NCBI RefSeq assembly: GCF_019973375.1
Contig: NZ_BPTV01000001.1
Location: 1,612,001-1,676,000, forward strand
Reading direction: 5' to 3'
From: Prevotella lacticifex
GTDB taxonomy: Bacteria; Bacteroidota; Bacteroidia; Bacteroidales; Bacteroidaceae
DNA: 64,000 nucleotides
Shown here: in pieces, positions 27,589 through 36,293 of the stretch
Layout: each line of letters begins with the position of its first letter
Position numbering within the stretch: position 1 is the first letter of the stretch
The notes under the pieces: generated by a model
Seen by the model: only the letters and a program-made list of their open reading frames with translations
What the model was told of the DNA's origin: nothing
Databases searched by the model: none
Program-made: the position numbers and the translations under genes

Positions 27589-27987
27589 ATGGAACAAGAA
27601 AAGATAGACTTCTACAAAGGTTTAGCGATATATATCCTCCCCGAGGGCGTGACTAACTACTTTGACGTGGTGGACTTCAACGAGCAGCCAGCCAAAGATC
27701 ACGGGAAGCTTTACAAGACCGAGCTTCACATATATCTTGATGAGAAGGACAATCGTCCAGAGGGCTTTGATGGCGTCAAGTCAAACGGCTTCGGTGAAGA
27801 GAGGATGATATACGACTTCCCTGTTCGCAACCGTAAGACGATACTTCATGTGCGTCGTCGGCGCTGGCTTACAGCTGATGGTAAGAGTGTCTCATTTCCT
27901 CTGGAAGAGGCAGCGAAGATAGTCTGCGAAGGTACGTCATACTCCAAGGAGCTGGCGCTTTTTTTAAAGAGAGCGGATGGACAATGA
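27589..27987 (+). CDS. ISAon1-type transposase N-terminal protein
   Basis: 132-residue first protein of the IS. MEQEKIDFYKGLAIYILPEG and the RMIYDFPVRNRKTILHVRRRRW stretch are typical of the separate N-terminal protein of ISAon1-type elements, which carries the DNA-binding part of an ISL3-like transposase. The ATG at 27589 is only 5 nt after a -7 box TACCTTTG (27576-27583), so the message is probably leaderless. Its stop overlaps the start of the second gene by 11 nt. Confidence 0.88.
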   Translation: MEQEKIDFYKGLAIYILPEGVTNYFDVVDFNEQPAKDHGKLYKTELHIYLDEKDNRPEGFDGVKSNGFGEERMIYDFPVRNRKTILHVRRRRWLTADGKSVSFPLEEAAKIVCEGTSYSKELALFLKRADGQ

Positions 27988-29065
27988 GCCAGTGACGGCC
28001 AAGAGCCTGAGCTGGACTTACATGATCCAGGGCAACACTTTTGCGCGTGCCTACAAGGATACTTTGAGCGATTTTCCCACTTGGGTTAAGAAAGAGAATG
28101 TCGATGATGGAATACTTATCGCCAAGAACCTCGGCCCGAGGCTCGGTATTGACGAGTCTGAGTTCGGGCATGAGGTGTACACGATTCTCCACAACAAGGA
28201 TGCGCATGGCAAGAAGGGCGCCATCGTTGCTATTGTCAAGGGCACCGACCCCGAGACAGTTGCCAAAGCCCTGAGAAAGATGCCGCAAAAGGATCGGGAA
28301 GCGGTAGGGCTGGTCTCCATGGACCTGAGCGACAGCATGCGCTCTATCGTGAGAATGGCCTTCCCTAATGCCATGGTGGTACGCGACTGCTTCCATGTCA
28401 TGAAACGAGGTGGTGAAGGGATCGAGGAACTGCGCATGAAATACAAGCGGGAAGCTGTCAAGGATGTAAACCGCCAGAAGGCAGAGTTCAAGAAACACCT
28501 GGAACAACTCGCCAAGCAACGCAAGTACTATCGTAACAGCAGGAAAAAGCAAGGTAAGAAGCGATGCAAGGGTAAGCGCCGAGGCCGCAAGCCAATGCGG
28601 CTGAATACAAGGTTTGAGCCCAAGAGGCTGAGCAATGGAGAGACCTTGGTAGAAGCTCTGACCCGGTGCAAGAAGCAACTGGGCAGAAGCTATGGCGACT
28701 GGAGCATAAACCAGAAGAAGAGGGCAAGAATTCTGTTCCGGCTCTTCCCGAAACTGAAGGAGGCGTATTGGCTGATAAACGATCTCAGAGCAATCTTCCG
28801 TACGAAGTCTAACACCAAGGCAACTGCGAAGAAAGCGCTTGAAGGATGGTACAAGAAGGTCACCAAATCTACCCTTAGAGAGATCAAATCCGTAAAACAG
28901 TCTATCCAGCACTACGAGGACGAGATACTCAATTACTTTATCAACAGAGACACTAATGCTTCTGCAGAATCGCTCAACTCCAAGATGAAAGCCTTTAGGT
29001 CATGCCTGAAGGGAATAAGGGATATACCCTTCTTTTTCTATAGATGTGTTACTGTCTTTGGTTAG
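27977..29065 (+). CDS. ISAon1-type transposase catalytic protein (ISL3-like DDE)
   Basis: 362-residue DDE transposase. The first catalytic Asp is in VSMDLSDSMRS, the second in VVRDCFHVMK, and the Glu near the C-terminus in NRDTNASAESLNSKMKAF. The middle is very basic (KKQGKKRCKGKRRGRKP), probably DNA-contacting. The start ATG overlaps the stop region of the upstream gene in another frame, which suggests coupled re-initiation. A T7 run at 27959-27965 precedes the overlap, but the frame change needed is +1, so -1 slippage would not join the two. Confidence 0.9.
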   Translation: MDNEPVTAKSLSWTYMIQGNTFARAYKDTLSDFPTWVKKENVDDGILIAKNLGPRLGIDESEFGHEVYTILHNKDAHGKKGAIVAIVKGTDPETVAKALRKMPQKDREAVGLVSMDLSDSMRSIVRMAFPNAMVVRDCFHVMKRGGEGIEELRMKYKREAVKDVNRQKAEFKKHLEQLAKQRKYYRNSRKKQGKKRCKGKRRGRKPMRLNTRFEPKRLSNGETLVEALTRCKKQLGRSYGDWSINQKKRARILFRLFPKLKEAYWLINDLRAIFRTKSNTKATAKKALEGWYKKVTKSTLREIKSVKQSIQHYEDEILNYFINRDTNASAESLNSKMKAFRSCLKGIRDIPFFFYRCVTVFG

Positions 29066-29105
29066 GCAGCGGCATCTGCCCGCCACGGACAATCCCCCTT
29101 GGGCC

Positions 29106-29611
29106 AAAATAAGTTCTGGATTAGTAGATTTTAGCAATGCGGCCGCAAATGGAACGCAAAAAACCAGAAGAAACGAGTGATTCTGTGGATGTTTGACAAA
29201 GTGAATGAATGTAGAAACTGTTTATCTTTGATGTCATCACCAATCTTTCATCGAATATCAGATTATGGAGTAAGTGATAATGAATAATCTTTACAGTCGT
29301 GGAATATGGGCCTTTTGGCGTTGCGAAACGGACCATTTTGCAACGCGAAACGGACCGAACGAGACGATGAAATGGACCGAATTGGAACGCAAAATGGCAT
29401 CTCTTAGAAAACGACTGAGAATGAGCGAGTTACAAGAGAGTAGGGGAGAGACATAACAATGCGAAAGATATTTACATACTTATGGCTCAATCACAACTTG
29501 AGTCTTATGTCATTGAAGTGCTTTAGCTTGCATTCTCACCTCCGACGATCGATTTTTCATCAAACCGAATGCGCGATTTATTCATCTCGGTTCAATAACT
29601 TCATGTTTTTC
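29106..29611. other. Non-coding stretch between the IS and the headgroup operon
   Basis: Contains the right copy of the IS target duplication, about 200 bp of AT-rich sequence, and the 22-bp repeat array. Short open frames here are repeat-derived or lack a start context, and none is supported as a gene. Confidence 0.6.
29323..29400. repeat. 22-bp direct repeat array, 4 units
   Basis: Units of the form GCGAAACGGACCATTTTGCA begin at 29323, 29345, 29366 and about 29388, spacing 21-22 bp. A second array with the same core is at 63224-63300. Confidence 0.8.
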
Positions 29612-29642
29612 TTTGTATTGTTTATTGTTTATAGTAACTTTG
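29612..29642 (+). promoter_or_regulatory. Promoter of the six-gene headgroup operon
   Basis: TTTG (29612-29615), 19 bp, TAACTTTG (29635-29642); start codon 26 nt later. Confidence 0.8.
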
Positions 29643-29668
29643 CAATCGCAAACAAACGAAAAGAAATA

Positions 29669-30406
29669 ATGGAATATGCAATCATTGCTGCCGGCGAAGG
29701 GTCGCGCTTGGCTCATGAAGGAGTGGGATTACCGAAACCATTAGTCAAGGTTCATGGCGAGGCACTCATCGACAGACTTATCAGAATATTCATGGACAAC
29801 GGTGCCTCGGCGATACACGTTATTTGTAACGATTTGACGACACAAGTCAGCGAGCACCTTTCCATATTGAAATCAGAGGGGCTCAACGGCCGTGAGCTCC
29901 CCCTCGACTTCACAATAAAGACTACGCCAAGCTCAATGCACAGCTTTTATGAATTAAGCAAACATTTGGGCAACGGTCCTTTTATCCTCACCACCGTCGA
30001 CACGATATTCCGCGAGGAAGAGTTCAGCGATTATGTCCGAACTTTTCAGCGGTCGACAGCCGATGGCTATGATGGACTTATGGGGGTGACCGACTATATT
30101 GACGACGAAAAACCATTATACGTCGGCACCGACGCGGCCATGAATATCACGGGATTCTATGATGAACCCCAGGGCGATAATCAGAATGATGGTGCTAAGT
30201 ACATCTCCGGTGGAATTTATGGTCTCACTCATCAATCAATCTCCACCCTAAACCACTGTATGGCAAAAGGAATGAGCCGCATGCGCAACTTTCAGCGGTC
30301 GCTGGTAGCCGACAACTTGCGGCTCAGGGCATGGCCGTTCTCCAAGGTCCTCGACATCGACCATAAGACCGACATTGCCAAGGCTGAGGCTTTCCTCGGC
30401 AAGTGA
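29669..30406 (+). CDS. nucleotidyltransferase (sugar/alcohol-phosphate type)
   Basis: Transfers a nucleotide to a phosphorylated sugar or alcohol. The ATG at 29669 is chosen since it directly gives the family N-terminus MEYAIIAAGEGSRLAHEG and lies 26 nt after the promoter; the longer open frame upstream crosses that promoter. GLPKPLVKVHGEALIDRLI, ILTTVDTIF (metal-binding TVD) and SGGIYGL are the recognisable motifs. 245 residues, no membrane segment. First gene of the operon; with the CDP-alcohol phosphatidyltransferase two genes on, a role in making a CDP-activated headgroup (as for inositol phosphate) is likely but inferred. Confidence 0.85.
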   Translation: MEYAIIAAGEGSRLAHEGVGLPKPLVKVHGEALIDRLIRIFMDNGASAIHVICNDLTTQVSEHLSILKSEGLNGRELPLDFTIKTTPSSMHSFYELSKHLGNGPFILTTVDTIFREEEFSDYVRTFQRSTADGYDGLMGVTDYIDDEKPLYVGTDAAMNITGFYDEPQGDNQNDGAKYISGGIYGLTHQSISTLNHCMAKGMSRMRNFQRSLVADNLRLRAWPFSKVLDIDHKTDIAKAEAFLGK

Positions 30407-30429
30407 TTCTCATTTAATCTATTGTTGTG

Positions 30430-31218
30430 ATGCTGAGGATAATAGGAATACAACGTGCCGAACGTTTCTCACCGAATTCGGTCGACAACGACAGGGCCAT
30501 TCTCGAGGCTGTAGTCGCGCCTTTGGGTGGAAAGATTATATCGGAGGATGACAATATTCGGGCAAAATTGTCGTTAAAAGATAAACCGGATGTAGTCTTC
30601 TCCATGGCCCGCGACGCTGCAACCCTGCAATTTCTGCATGAGCTTGAGCGCGAGGGAACAAGGGTTATCAACCCTACGGTAGGAGTGCAGTCGTGCCGCC
30701 GCACGGTTATCGATGCTATTATGCGTGAGAACGACGTGCCGGTGCCGCCCCGCGAAGGCTCCGACGGCTATTGGCTGAAGCGTGGCGACGAGGCAGCCCA
30801 AAGCCACGACGATGTGGTATTCTGCCGTGACCACGATGAGTTGCTGACGAGGATCGATGCGTTCAAACGCCGGGGCATCAACGAATTCGTTGTCCAGGCT
30901 CATGTCAAGGGCGACCTCGTGAAATTCTACGGCGTTGAGGGAACGGGATTCTTCCGAACATTCTATCCCTCCGACGATGGGAAAACAAAGTTCGGCGATG
31001 AGCTCATCAACGGTCGTGCCCAGCATTACGATTATCCGCAGGAGCTACTCCGGCAGTCGGCGGAACTCACATCGCGCTTGGCCCACACCCCAGTCTATGG
31101 CGGCGATGCTGTCATCAGCAGTGACGGCCGGTTCGTGATCATCGACTTCAACGACTGGCCAAGTTTCTCGAGGTGCCGCGAAGAGGCTGCGGAGGCTATA
31201 AAATCATTAATAAAATAA
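30430..31218 (+). CDS. ATP-grasp family protein
   Basis: 262 residues with an ATP-grasp-like layout: N-terminal alpha/beta (MLRIIGIQRAERFSPNSVDND), central SCRRTVIDAIMRENDVPVPP, YWLKRGDEAA as probable nucleotide-binding Lys region, and metal-binding FVIIDFNDWPSFSRCREEA at the end. ATP-grasp enzymes join a carboxylate to an amine, thiol or hydroxyl through an acyl-phosphate. The substrate is unknown. Cytoplasmic. It sits between the nucleotidyltransferase and the phosphatidyltransferase genes with gaps of 23 and 10 nt. A GTG three bases upstream is an alternative start. Confidence 0.75.
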   Translation: MLRIIGIQRAERFSPNSVDNDRAILEAVVAPLGGKIISEDDNIRAKLSLKDKPDVVFSMARDAATLQFLHELEREGTRVINPTVGVQSCRRTVIDAIMRENDVPVPPREGSDGYWLKRGDEAAQSHDDVVFCRDHDELLTRIDAFKRRGINEFVVQAHVKGDLVKFYGVEGTGFFRTFYPSDDGKTKFGDELINGRAQHYDYPQELLRQSAELTSRLAHTPVYGGDAVISSDGRFVIIDFNDWPSFSRCREEAAEAIKSLIK

Positions 31219-31228
31219 AATCAAAAAA

Positions 31229-32191
31229 ATGTCTAACGATATAGAAACAAAATCATTCAAAACCCTGCTTCATGAATCCTTCAAGTCGGACGATACCGAG
31301 GAGTGGTTGGATAAGTACTTCACCCGACCCATCGGTCTCTTCTTCGCCCGCATCTGGTATAAGCTCGGAGTCACCCCAAACACGATAACCATCCTCTCTA
31401 TATTCTTGGGAGTAGCGGCAGGAGTGATGTTCGCTTTCCCCGATTTGACTCATAATATTATTGGTGTCATTCTCCTCGCCTTTGCCAATTTCTGCGATTC
31501 CACCGACGGCCAGCTCGCTCGACTGACGAATCAAAAGAGCATGAAAGGGCGGTGCCTCGACGGATTCGCGGGCGATGTGTGGTTCGTGGCTATTTATCTT
31601 GCCATAATTATCCGACTCTTCAATGTTCCCATGCCGGGAACGGAACTGCGGTGGGGAATATGGATTTTCGTTCTCTGCGCTGTTTCCGGCATTCTCTGCC
31701 ACTCGCCCCAGAGTTCATTGGCCGACTATTACCGTCAGATTCATCTCCTCTTGTTGAAAGGAAAGGAGGGCTCAGAGCTCGACTCCTACGAGTCGGAACA
31801 CACTAAGGCCATGGCTGTCAAGGGCAAGAAAGGAGCATTCTGGGATTATCAGTTCCATTCCAACTATCAGCACTACTGCAAGAGTCAGGAGCGGCGCACA
31901 CCGGCTTTCCAACGGTTGAGGGCAAAGGCAACGGAAAAGTTCGGAACGTTGGAGAAGTTGCCGGAGCCACTGAAGAAGGAGTTCATAACAGGGAGTCGGC
32001 CACTGATGAAATATACCAACATCCTGACGTTCAACTCCCGTGCCATTACCATATACATCACTTGTTTGCTCGGCATCCCATGGCTCTACCCAATCCTCGA
32101 GATTACCGTGGGCGAGTGTCTGTATATCTACATGCACAGGGAGCACGAGAAACTGTGTAAGCACATAATAGCAGAAATTGAAAAACTTTAA
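31229..32191 (+). CDS. CDP-alcohol phosphatidyltransferase family membrane protein
   Basis: Integral membrane enzyme that joins a CDP-activated lipid (or alcohol) to its partner. The signature begins DGQLARLTNQKSMKG and continues RCLDGFAGD; compared with the textbook DGx2ARx8Gx3Dx3D the final Asp is one residue later. Hydrophobic helices lie at about 35-55, 70-85, 110-130, 145-160 and 270-305. The 320 residues include an extra soluble loop (about 175-260, rich in charged residues). Bacteroides phosphatidylinositol-phosphate synthases have similar neighbours. No inositol-phosphate synthase gene is in the window, so the headgroup is open. Confidence 0.85.
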   Translation: MSNDIETKSFKTLLHESFKSDDTEEWLDKYFTRPIGLFFARIWYKLGVTPNTITILSIFLGVAAGVMFAFPDLTHNIIGVILLAFANFCDSTDGQLARLTNQKSMKGRCLDGFAGDVWFVAIYLAIIIRLFNVPMPGTELRWGIWIFVLCAVSGILCHSPQSSLADYYRQIHLLLLKGKEGSELDSYESEHTKAMAVKGKKGAFWDYQFHSNYQHYCKSQERRTPAFQRLRAKATEKFGTLEKLPEPLKKEFITGSRPLMKYTNILTFNSRAITIYITCLLGIPWLYPILEITVGECLYIYMHREHEKLCKHIIAEIEKL

Positions 32192-32202
32192 CTAAGAGAA
32201 TA

Positions 32203-32904
32203 ATGAAACCAAAAGGATATCTTTTCGATTACGGTGGAACCATCGACACTAACGGCTGTCACTGGGGCCGAATGCTGTGGCATGGCTATGAGCGCCGCCA
32301 CATGCCGGTCAGCGAGAGCCAGTTCCGTGCTGCTTACGTCTACGCTGAGCGCACACTGGGTAAGACCCCAATCATTCAGACTGATTACACCTTCCGACAG
32401 ACGCTGGCCATAAAACTGCGTATCGAGTTCGAGTATCTTCAGGACAAGGGCATCATCGGCTCGGGCAATTTCAACCTCGCCAGCGAGCAGTGTGCCATCC
32501 TCGATGATGTCTACGGACGGGTGAAGGAGATTACGGCCCGCAACCGCGAGGTTCTTCTGAAGTTGAAGGAGAGGGCTCCACTCGTGCTGGTGAGCAATTT
32601 CTATGGCAATCTTAATGTAGTCCTCGACGAGATGGGACTCAACGGAATTTTCAAGACCGTCGTCGAATCGGCAGTGGTCGGCGTCCGCAAGCCCGACCCA
32701 GCCATCTACAAGTTGGGCACCGAGGCCCTGGGGCTCCCGCCGGAGGATATATTGGCCGTCGGCGACAGCTTTGAGAAGGATATTGTTCCGGCTAAGAACA
32801 TAGGGCTCCACACTGCATGGATAAAGGGTGAGCAGTGGGATGACACGGCCCACGACGAGCAACTCCCCGACATTATCATCTCTTCCTTGGACGAGCTCCT
32901 CTAA
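32203..32904 (+). CDS. HAD-superfamily phosphatase
   Basis: Haloacid dehalogenase-like hydrolase, 233 residues. Motif I is FDYGGTID (nucleophile Asp 9, with Gly in place of the usual second Asp), motif II is VLVSNF, motif III the Lys in VGVRKPDP, and motif IV GDSFEKD. The altered motif I may lower or change activity. In the operon it could remove a phosphate from the lipid headgroup product, as the phosphatidylinositol-phosphate phosphatase step does in inositol lipid synthesis. Starts 11 nt after the transferase stop. Confidence 0.85.
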   Translation: MKPKGYLFDYGGTIDTNGCHWGRMLWHGYERRHMPVSESQFRAAYVYAERTLGKTPIIQTDYTFRQTLAIKLRIEFEYLQDKGIIGSGNFNLASEQCAILDDVYGRVKEITARNREVLLKLKERAPLVLVSNFYGNLNVVLDEMGLNGIFKTVVESAVVGVRKPDPAIYKLGTEALGLPPEDILAVGDSFEKDIVPAKNIGLHTAWIKGEQWDDTAHDEQLPDIIISSLDELL

Positions 32905-32918
32905 ATACGTTTTTGCCT

Positions 32919-35474
32919 ATGATTAAGAATTCGTTGCGGCTGATAATAACGGTTTTGCTGTCGGTGCTCATAGAGAATGCGAGCGCCCAGGAGCTTCACG
33001 TCTTTGTCACCGAGGCCCAGACTGCCGACAGCATTCCTCTTGCCAACGCTGTTTACAAAGGCCGGAAATCAGTTTATGCTACTGCCGACAGCCGTGGCGA
33101 GTTTACGATACAGAGAATCGACGGCGAAACTCTCGATATCAGTGCCGTGGGCTATAAGGTGCGACATCTGAAGGTCAACGCCAACACACCCGACACCGTC
33201 CACGTGACGCTCCTTGCCGACACCCGAAAGCTGCAGGAGGTCGTCGTAAAAGCCAAGCGCCGAACCCGTTACGTGCGAAAGAACAACCCCGCCGTAGAGC
33301 TCATGCGCCGAGTCATCGCAGCCAAGCAGCGCACCGACCTCAGCCGTCACGACTTCTATCAGTACGACAAATATCAGAAGATAACCATGGGCGTAAACAA
33401 CATCACACCCGACGAGCTCGAGGGAAAGTTGTTTAAGAATTCGCCGTGGCTCCTCGACCAGGTGGAAGTATGCCAGTTCAACAACAAACTCGTCCTGCCG
33501 TTCTCCGTCGACGAGACCGTCACCCGACATCTGTACCGCAAGGAACCAAAGGACGAGAAAGACATCGTCCTCGGTCAGACAACGAAGGGAATATCGAAAC
33601 TCCTACAGACTGGAAAAGCGATGAACACCGTAGTCAAGGACCTCTTCTGCGACATCGACCTCTACGACGACCAAGTGGACCTCCTACAGAAGCGGTTCCC
33701 GTCGCCAATAGGCTCCACAGCCATCAGCTTTTACCATTTCTATATCGACGACACGGTATACGTTAATCAGGACCGCTGCATACGGCTACAGTTTATGCCG
33801 GCCAATCAGCAGGATTTCGGATTCCGGGGCGAACTCTACGTCCTCGACGACAGCACCCTACACGTCAAGCGCTGCGACATGCAGCTGCCGGCAAATACCG
33901 GTGTGAACTTTATCGACGCCATGAAAATTGAGCAGGAATACACCAAACTCGGCAACGGCGACTGGGCGCTGACCACCGACAATATGATTGCCGAGCTGAA
34001 GATGACCGACCTCTTCTCGCGTGGGATTGTCATCCGCACCACAAAGATGAGCAACTACAGCTTCGATCCCATCAGCGACAAGCTCCTCAGGGGTAAGGCC
34101 TCTATCGTTTACGCACCGAACGCAAAGATTCAGGACAGCGACTTCTGGACTCAGCACCGCACCGTAGGACTGACGAAGAGCGAGAACAACATGGACTCTT
34201 TCATCAAGCGCATGTCGAAGTCGAAACACTATAAGCTGCTGATGTTTTGTGCACGCGCACTGATAGAGAACTTCGTAGAGACAGGCTCTGCCGAAACACC
34301 GAGCAAAGTCGACTTGGGACCAGTCAACACCCTGGTGTCCCGAAACTTCGTCGATGGACTGCGCTTCCGTGCATCGGCCCGCACAACGGCAAAACTCAAT
34401 CCTCACTGGTTCATGGAGGGCTACTACGCTTACGGCACCAAATCGCACCGAAGCTACTACGGGGCCACCGTGACATACTCGTTCAACAAACCCGAATATT
34501 ATCCACTCGAGTGGCCGACGAGAGCCCTGAGCTTTGAGTCGACAAGCGACGTGATGGCGTGGTCAGACCGCTTCCTTAAACATAACAAGGATAACATCTT
34601 CATGGCCCTGCGACCCAACTCCGTCCATCAGATGTTCTTCTACAATCGGCAGCGACTCAACTTCACATGGGAGACAAACTACGGCCTCGGCACCTCGCTG
34701 TCGGTGCAGACAGAGTCGAACGAGCCCACAGGAGAACTCTATTTCAAGAACATGGCCGGAGAGTATGTTCCGAAGATTAGAATGTCGCAGGTGAGCTTTG
34801 CCATCGACTTCCGCCCCGGACAGCAGTTTATCAACTCAAAACAGAATAGGGTAGAGGTGAACTTCGACGCGCCGAGGTTCTGTCTCAGCCATGATTTCGG
34901 ATTGAATCATTTCCTCGGCGGCAACTACAACTACCAACACACCGAATTCAGCGTCTATAAGAGGTTCTGGCTCGGCAGCTGGGGACACTTCGACACACGT
35001 CTCTACGCCGGTGCCGAGTGGAACAAGGTGCCGTTCCCGCTCCTTATCATGCCACGGGTCAACACGTCATACTTCGAGCATCAGGGATCGTTCAACATGA
35101 TGAAGGACATGGAGTTCCTCAACGACCGCTACGCGCAGTTCAACCTCGCGTGGGACCTTGAGGGAAAAATCTTCAACCGCATTCCGCTTATCAAGAAGCT
35201 GAAATGGCGCGAGTACGTAGCCTTCAAGGGATTGTGGGGACATCTCACCGATAAGAACAACCCCACACTCAGCCGCAACGCCGCCGACCCTACGCTCTTC
35301 CGCTTCCCTCAGTCCACCCACGTCATGGGCAGTGAGCCATACCTCGAGCTCGTCTTCGGAGTCCACAATATCTTCAAGATGTTTGAGATTGACTATGTGC
35401 GACGGCTCACCTACACCGCTTATCCTGGAGTGAAAGTCAATGGAATAAGATTTGGTTTTAACTTAGTATTTTAG
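32919..35474 (+). CDS. DUF5686 outer-membrane protein with carboxypeptidase-like regulatory domain
   Basis: 851-residue exported protein. The ATG at 32919 starts a signal peptide (MIKNSLRLIITVLLSVLIENASAQ). Residues about 25-110 form a CarboxypepD_reg-like beta-sandwich (SIPLANAVYKGRK, FTIQRIDGETLDISAVGYK) with the TonB-receptor-like start LQEVVVKAKRR. The rest has alternating beta-strands and aromatic ends and finishes with FGFNLVF, as expected for an outer-membrane barrel of the DUF5686 family. Function of the family is not established. Co-transcribed with the headgroup genes (14 nt gap). Confidence 0.88.
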   Translation: MIKNSLRLIITVLLSVLIENASAQELHVFVTEAQTADSIPLANAVYKGRKSVYATADSRGEFTIQRIDGETLDISAVGYKVRHLKVNANTPDTVHVTLLADTRKLQEVVVKAKRRTRYVRKNNPAVELMRRVIAAKQRTDLSRHDFYQYDKYQKITMGVNNITPDELEGKLFKNSPWLLDQVEVCQFNNKLVLPFSVDETVTRHLYRKEPKDEKDIVLGQTTKGISKLLQTGKAMNTVVKDLFCDIDLYDDQVDLLQKRFPSPIGSTAISFYHFYIDDTVYVNQDRCIRLQFMPANQQDFGFRGELYVLDDSTLHVKRCDMQLPANTGVNFIDAMKIEQEYTKLGNGDWALTTDNMIAELKMTDLFSRGIVIRTTKMSNYSFDPISDKLLRGKASIVYAPNAKIQDSDFWTQHRTVGLTKSENNMDSFIKRMSKSKHYKLLMFCARALIENFVETGSAETPSKVDLGPVNTLVSRNFVDGLRFRASARTTAKLNPHWFMEGYYAYGTKSHRSYYGATVTYSFNKPEYYPLEWPTRALSFESTSDVMAWSDRFLKHNKDNIFMALRPNSVHQMFFYNRQRLNFTWETNYGLGTSLSVQTESNEPTGELYFKNMAGEYVPKIRMSQVSFAIDFRPGQQFINSKQNRVEVNFDAPRFCLSHDFGLNHFLGGNYNYQHTEFSVYKRFWLGSWGHFDTRLYAGAEWNKVPFPLLIMPRVNTSYFEHQGSFNMMKDMEFLNDRYAQFNLAWDLEGKIFNRIPLIKKLKWREYVAFKGLWGHLTDKNNPTLSRNAADPTLFRFPQSTHVMGSEPYLELVFGVHNIFKMFEIDYVRRLTYTAYPGVKVNGIRFGFNLVF

Positions 35475-35478
35475 GCTC

Positions 35479-36117
35479 ATGAACATAATATTGGCAGATA
35501 ATCAGGACATCACACGCGTCGGACTCATCTACGTTCTGCAGAAGATGAAATACAAGGACATCACAATGGTCACCGACAGAATTGAGCTCATGTACCGGCT
35601 GAAGGAAACTCCGCAGTCGCTTGTCGTCATCGACTTCACGCTCTTCGATCTTAACGAGGCAGCCGATGTCATAATATTGAGTCAGAAGTTCAAGGATGCC
35701 GTCTTCGTATTCTTCAGCGACGACCTCAGTGTGTCGTTCGTGCGGCAGATTATCGTGTCGATACCGCGGGCGAGCATCCTCCTCAAGGACTCGTCGCTGA
35801 CCGAGATCCGCGAGTGCATCAAGGATGCCATGAGCGGCAAGAGATACATCTGCCAGCATGCGGCCGACATGGTGCTCACCGGTGACCGGCTCGCCGAGGA
35901 AGCGGTACGACTGACAAAGACGGAGACTGAGATTCTGAAGGATATCGCCTTGGGAATGACAACAAAGGAGATTGCCGCCAAACGGTTCTCGAGTTTTCAC
36001 ACCGTCAACACCCACCGTAAGAACATCTTCCGCAAGCTCGGTGTCAACAACGTCCATGAGGCCACAAAATATGCCCTCAGAGCCGGCCTCGTCGACGAAG
36101 CAGAATATTACATCTGA
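35479..36117 (+). CDS. NarL/LuxR-type response regulator
   Basis: 212 residues: receiver domain (about 1-115) plus LuxR-type helix-turn-helix (about 140-205; LTKTETEILKDIALGMTTKEIA, SFHTVNTHRKNIFRKLGV). Phosphorylatable Asp 52 in VVIDFTLFD; Lys 103 in SILLKDSS. The acidic pair near the N-terminus reads DN (ADNQD) instead of DD/DE, which may affect metal binding. No histidine kinase gene is nearby. It starts 4 nt after the DUF5686 stop, so it is made from the same message and could report on or control that operon. Confidence 0.9.
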   Translation: MNIILADNQDITRVGLIYVLQKMKYKDITMVTDRIELMYRLKETPQSLVVIDFTLFDLNEAADVIILSQKFKDAVFVFFSDDLSVSFVRQIIVSIPRASILLKDSSLTEIRECIKDAMSGKRYICQHAADMVLTGDRLAEEAVRLTKTETEILKDIALGMTTKEIAAKRFSSFHTVNTHRKNIFRKLGVNNVHEATKYALRAGLVDEAEYYI

Positions 36118-36121
36118 TATC

Positions 36122-36245
36122 TTCTCCTATAGCTCCCTATGACCGCCTATAGCTCCCTATCATCTCTTATAGCCCCCTATGATAGCCTATAAGCCCATAT
36201 CATCCCCTATAGCCCCCTATGATAGCCTATAGCCCCCTATAGAAA
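36122..36245. repeat. Irregular CTATAG/CTATGA repeat tract
   Basis: Repeats such as CCTATAGCTCCCTATGA and CCTATAGCCCCCTATGATAG with about 20-bp periodicity, between the stop of the response regulator and a terminator. Related in style to the 9-bp arrays but less regular. Confidence 0.75.
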
Positions 36246-36272
36246 AGGGCAGGGATTAATCCTTGCCCTCAC
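36246..36272. terminator. Bidirectional terminator between response regulator and feoAB
   Basis: AAGGGCAGGGATTAATCCTTGCCCT: AGGGCAGG/CCTTGCCCT stem with AT loop, preceded by A-run and close to both stop codons. Confidence 0.7.
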
Positions 36273-36293
36273 AACTTCGTAAAGTAAATTCGC

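Larger units (their letters stand above)
27487..29105 (+). mobile_element. Intact insertion sequence, ISAon1-type (ISL3-like), 1619 bp
   Basis: 51-bp terminal inverted repeats (27487-27537 and 29055-29105) with 2 mismatches, starting GGCCCAAGGGGGATTG. Flanked by an 8-bp target duplication AAAATAAG (27479-27486 and 29106-29113). Contains two overlapping genes; the stop codon of the second lies inside the right repeat. Appears complete and recently inserted. Confidence 0.95.

Noticed and set aside
27959..27987. Programmed -1 frameshift in the ISAon1-type element
   Set aside because: The T7 run is present, but the second gene is in the +1 frame and has its own ATG overlapping the first stop; re-initiation is simpler.
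29323..29400. Possible CRISPR array in the 22-bp repeats
   Set aside because: No spacers; units are directly adjacent and degenerate.
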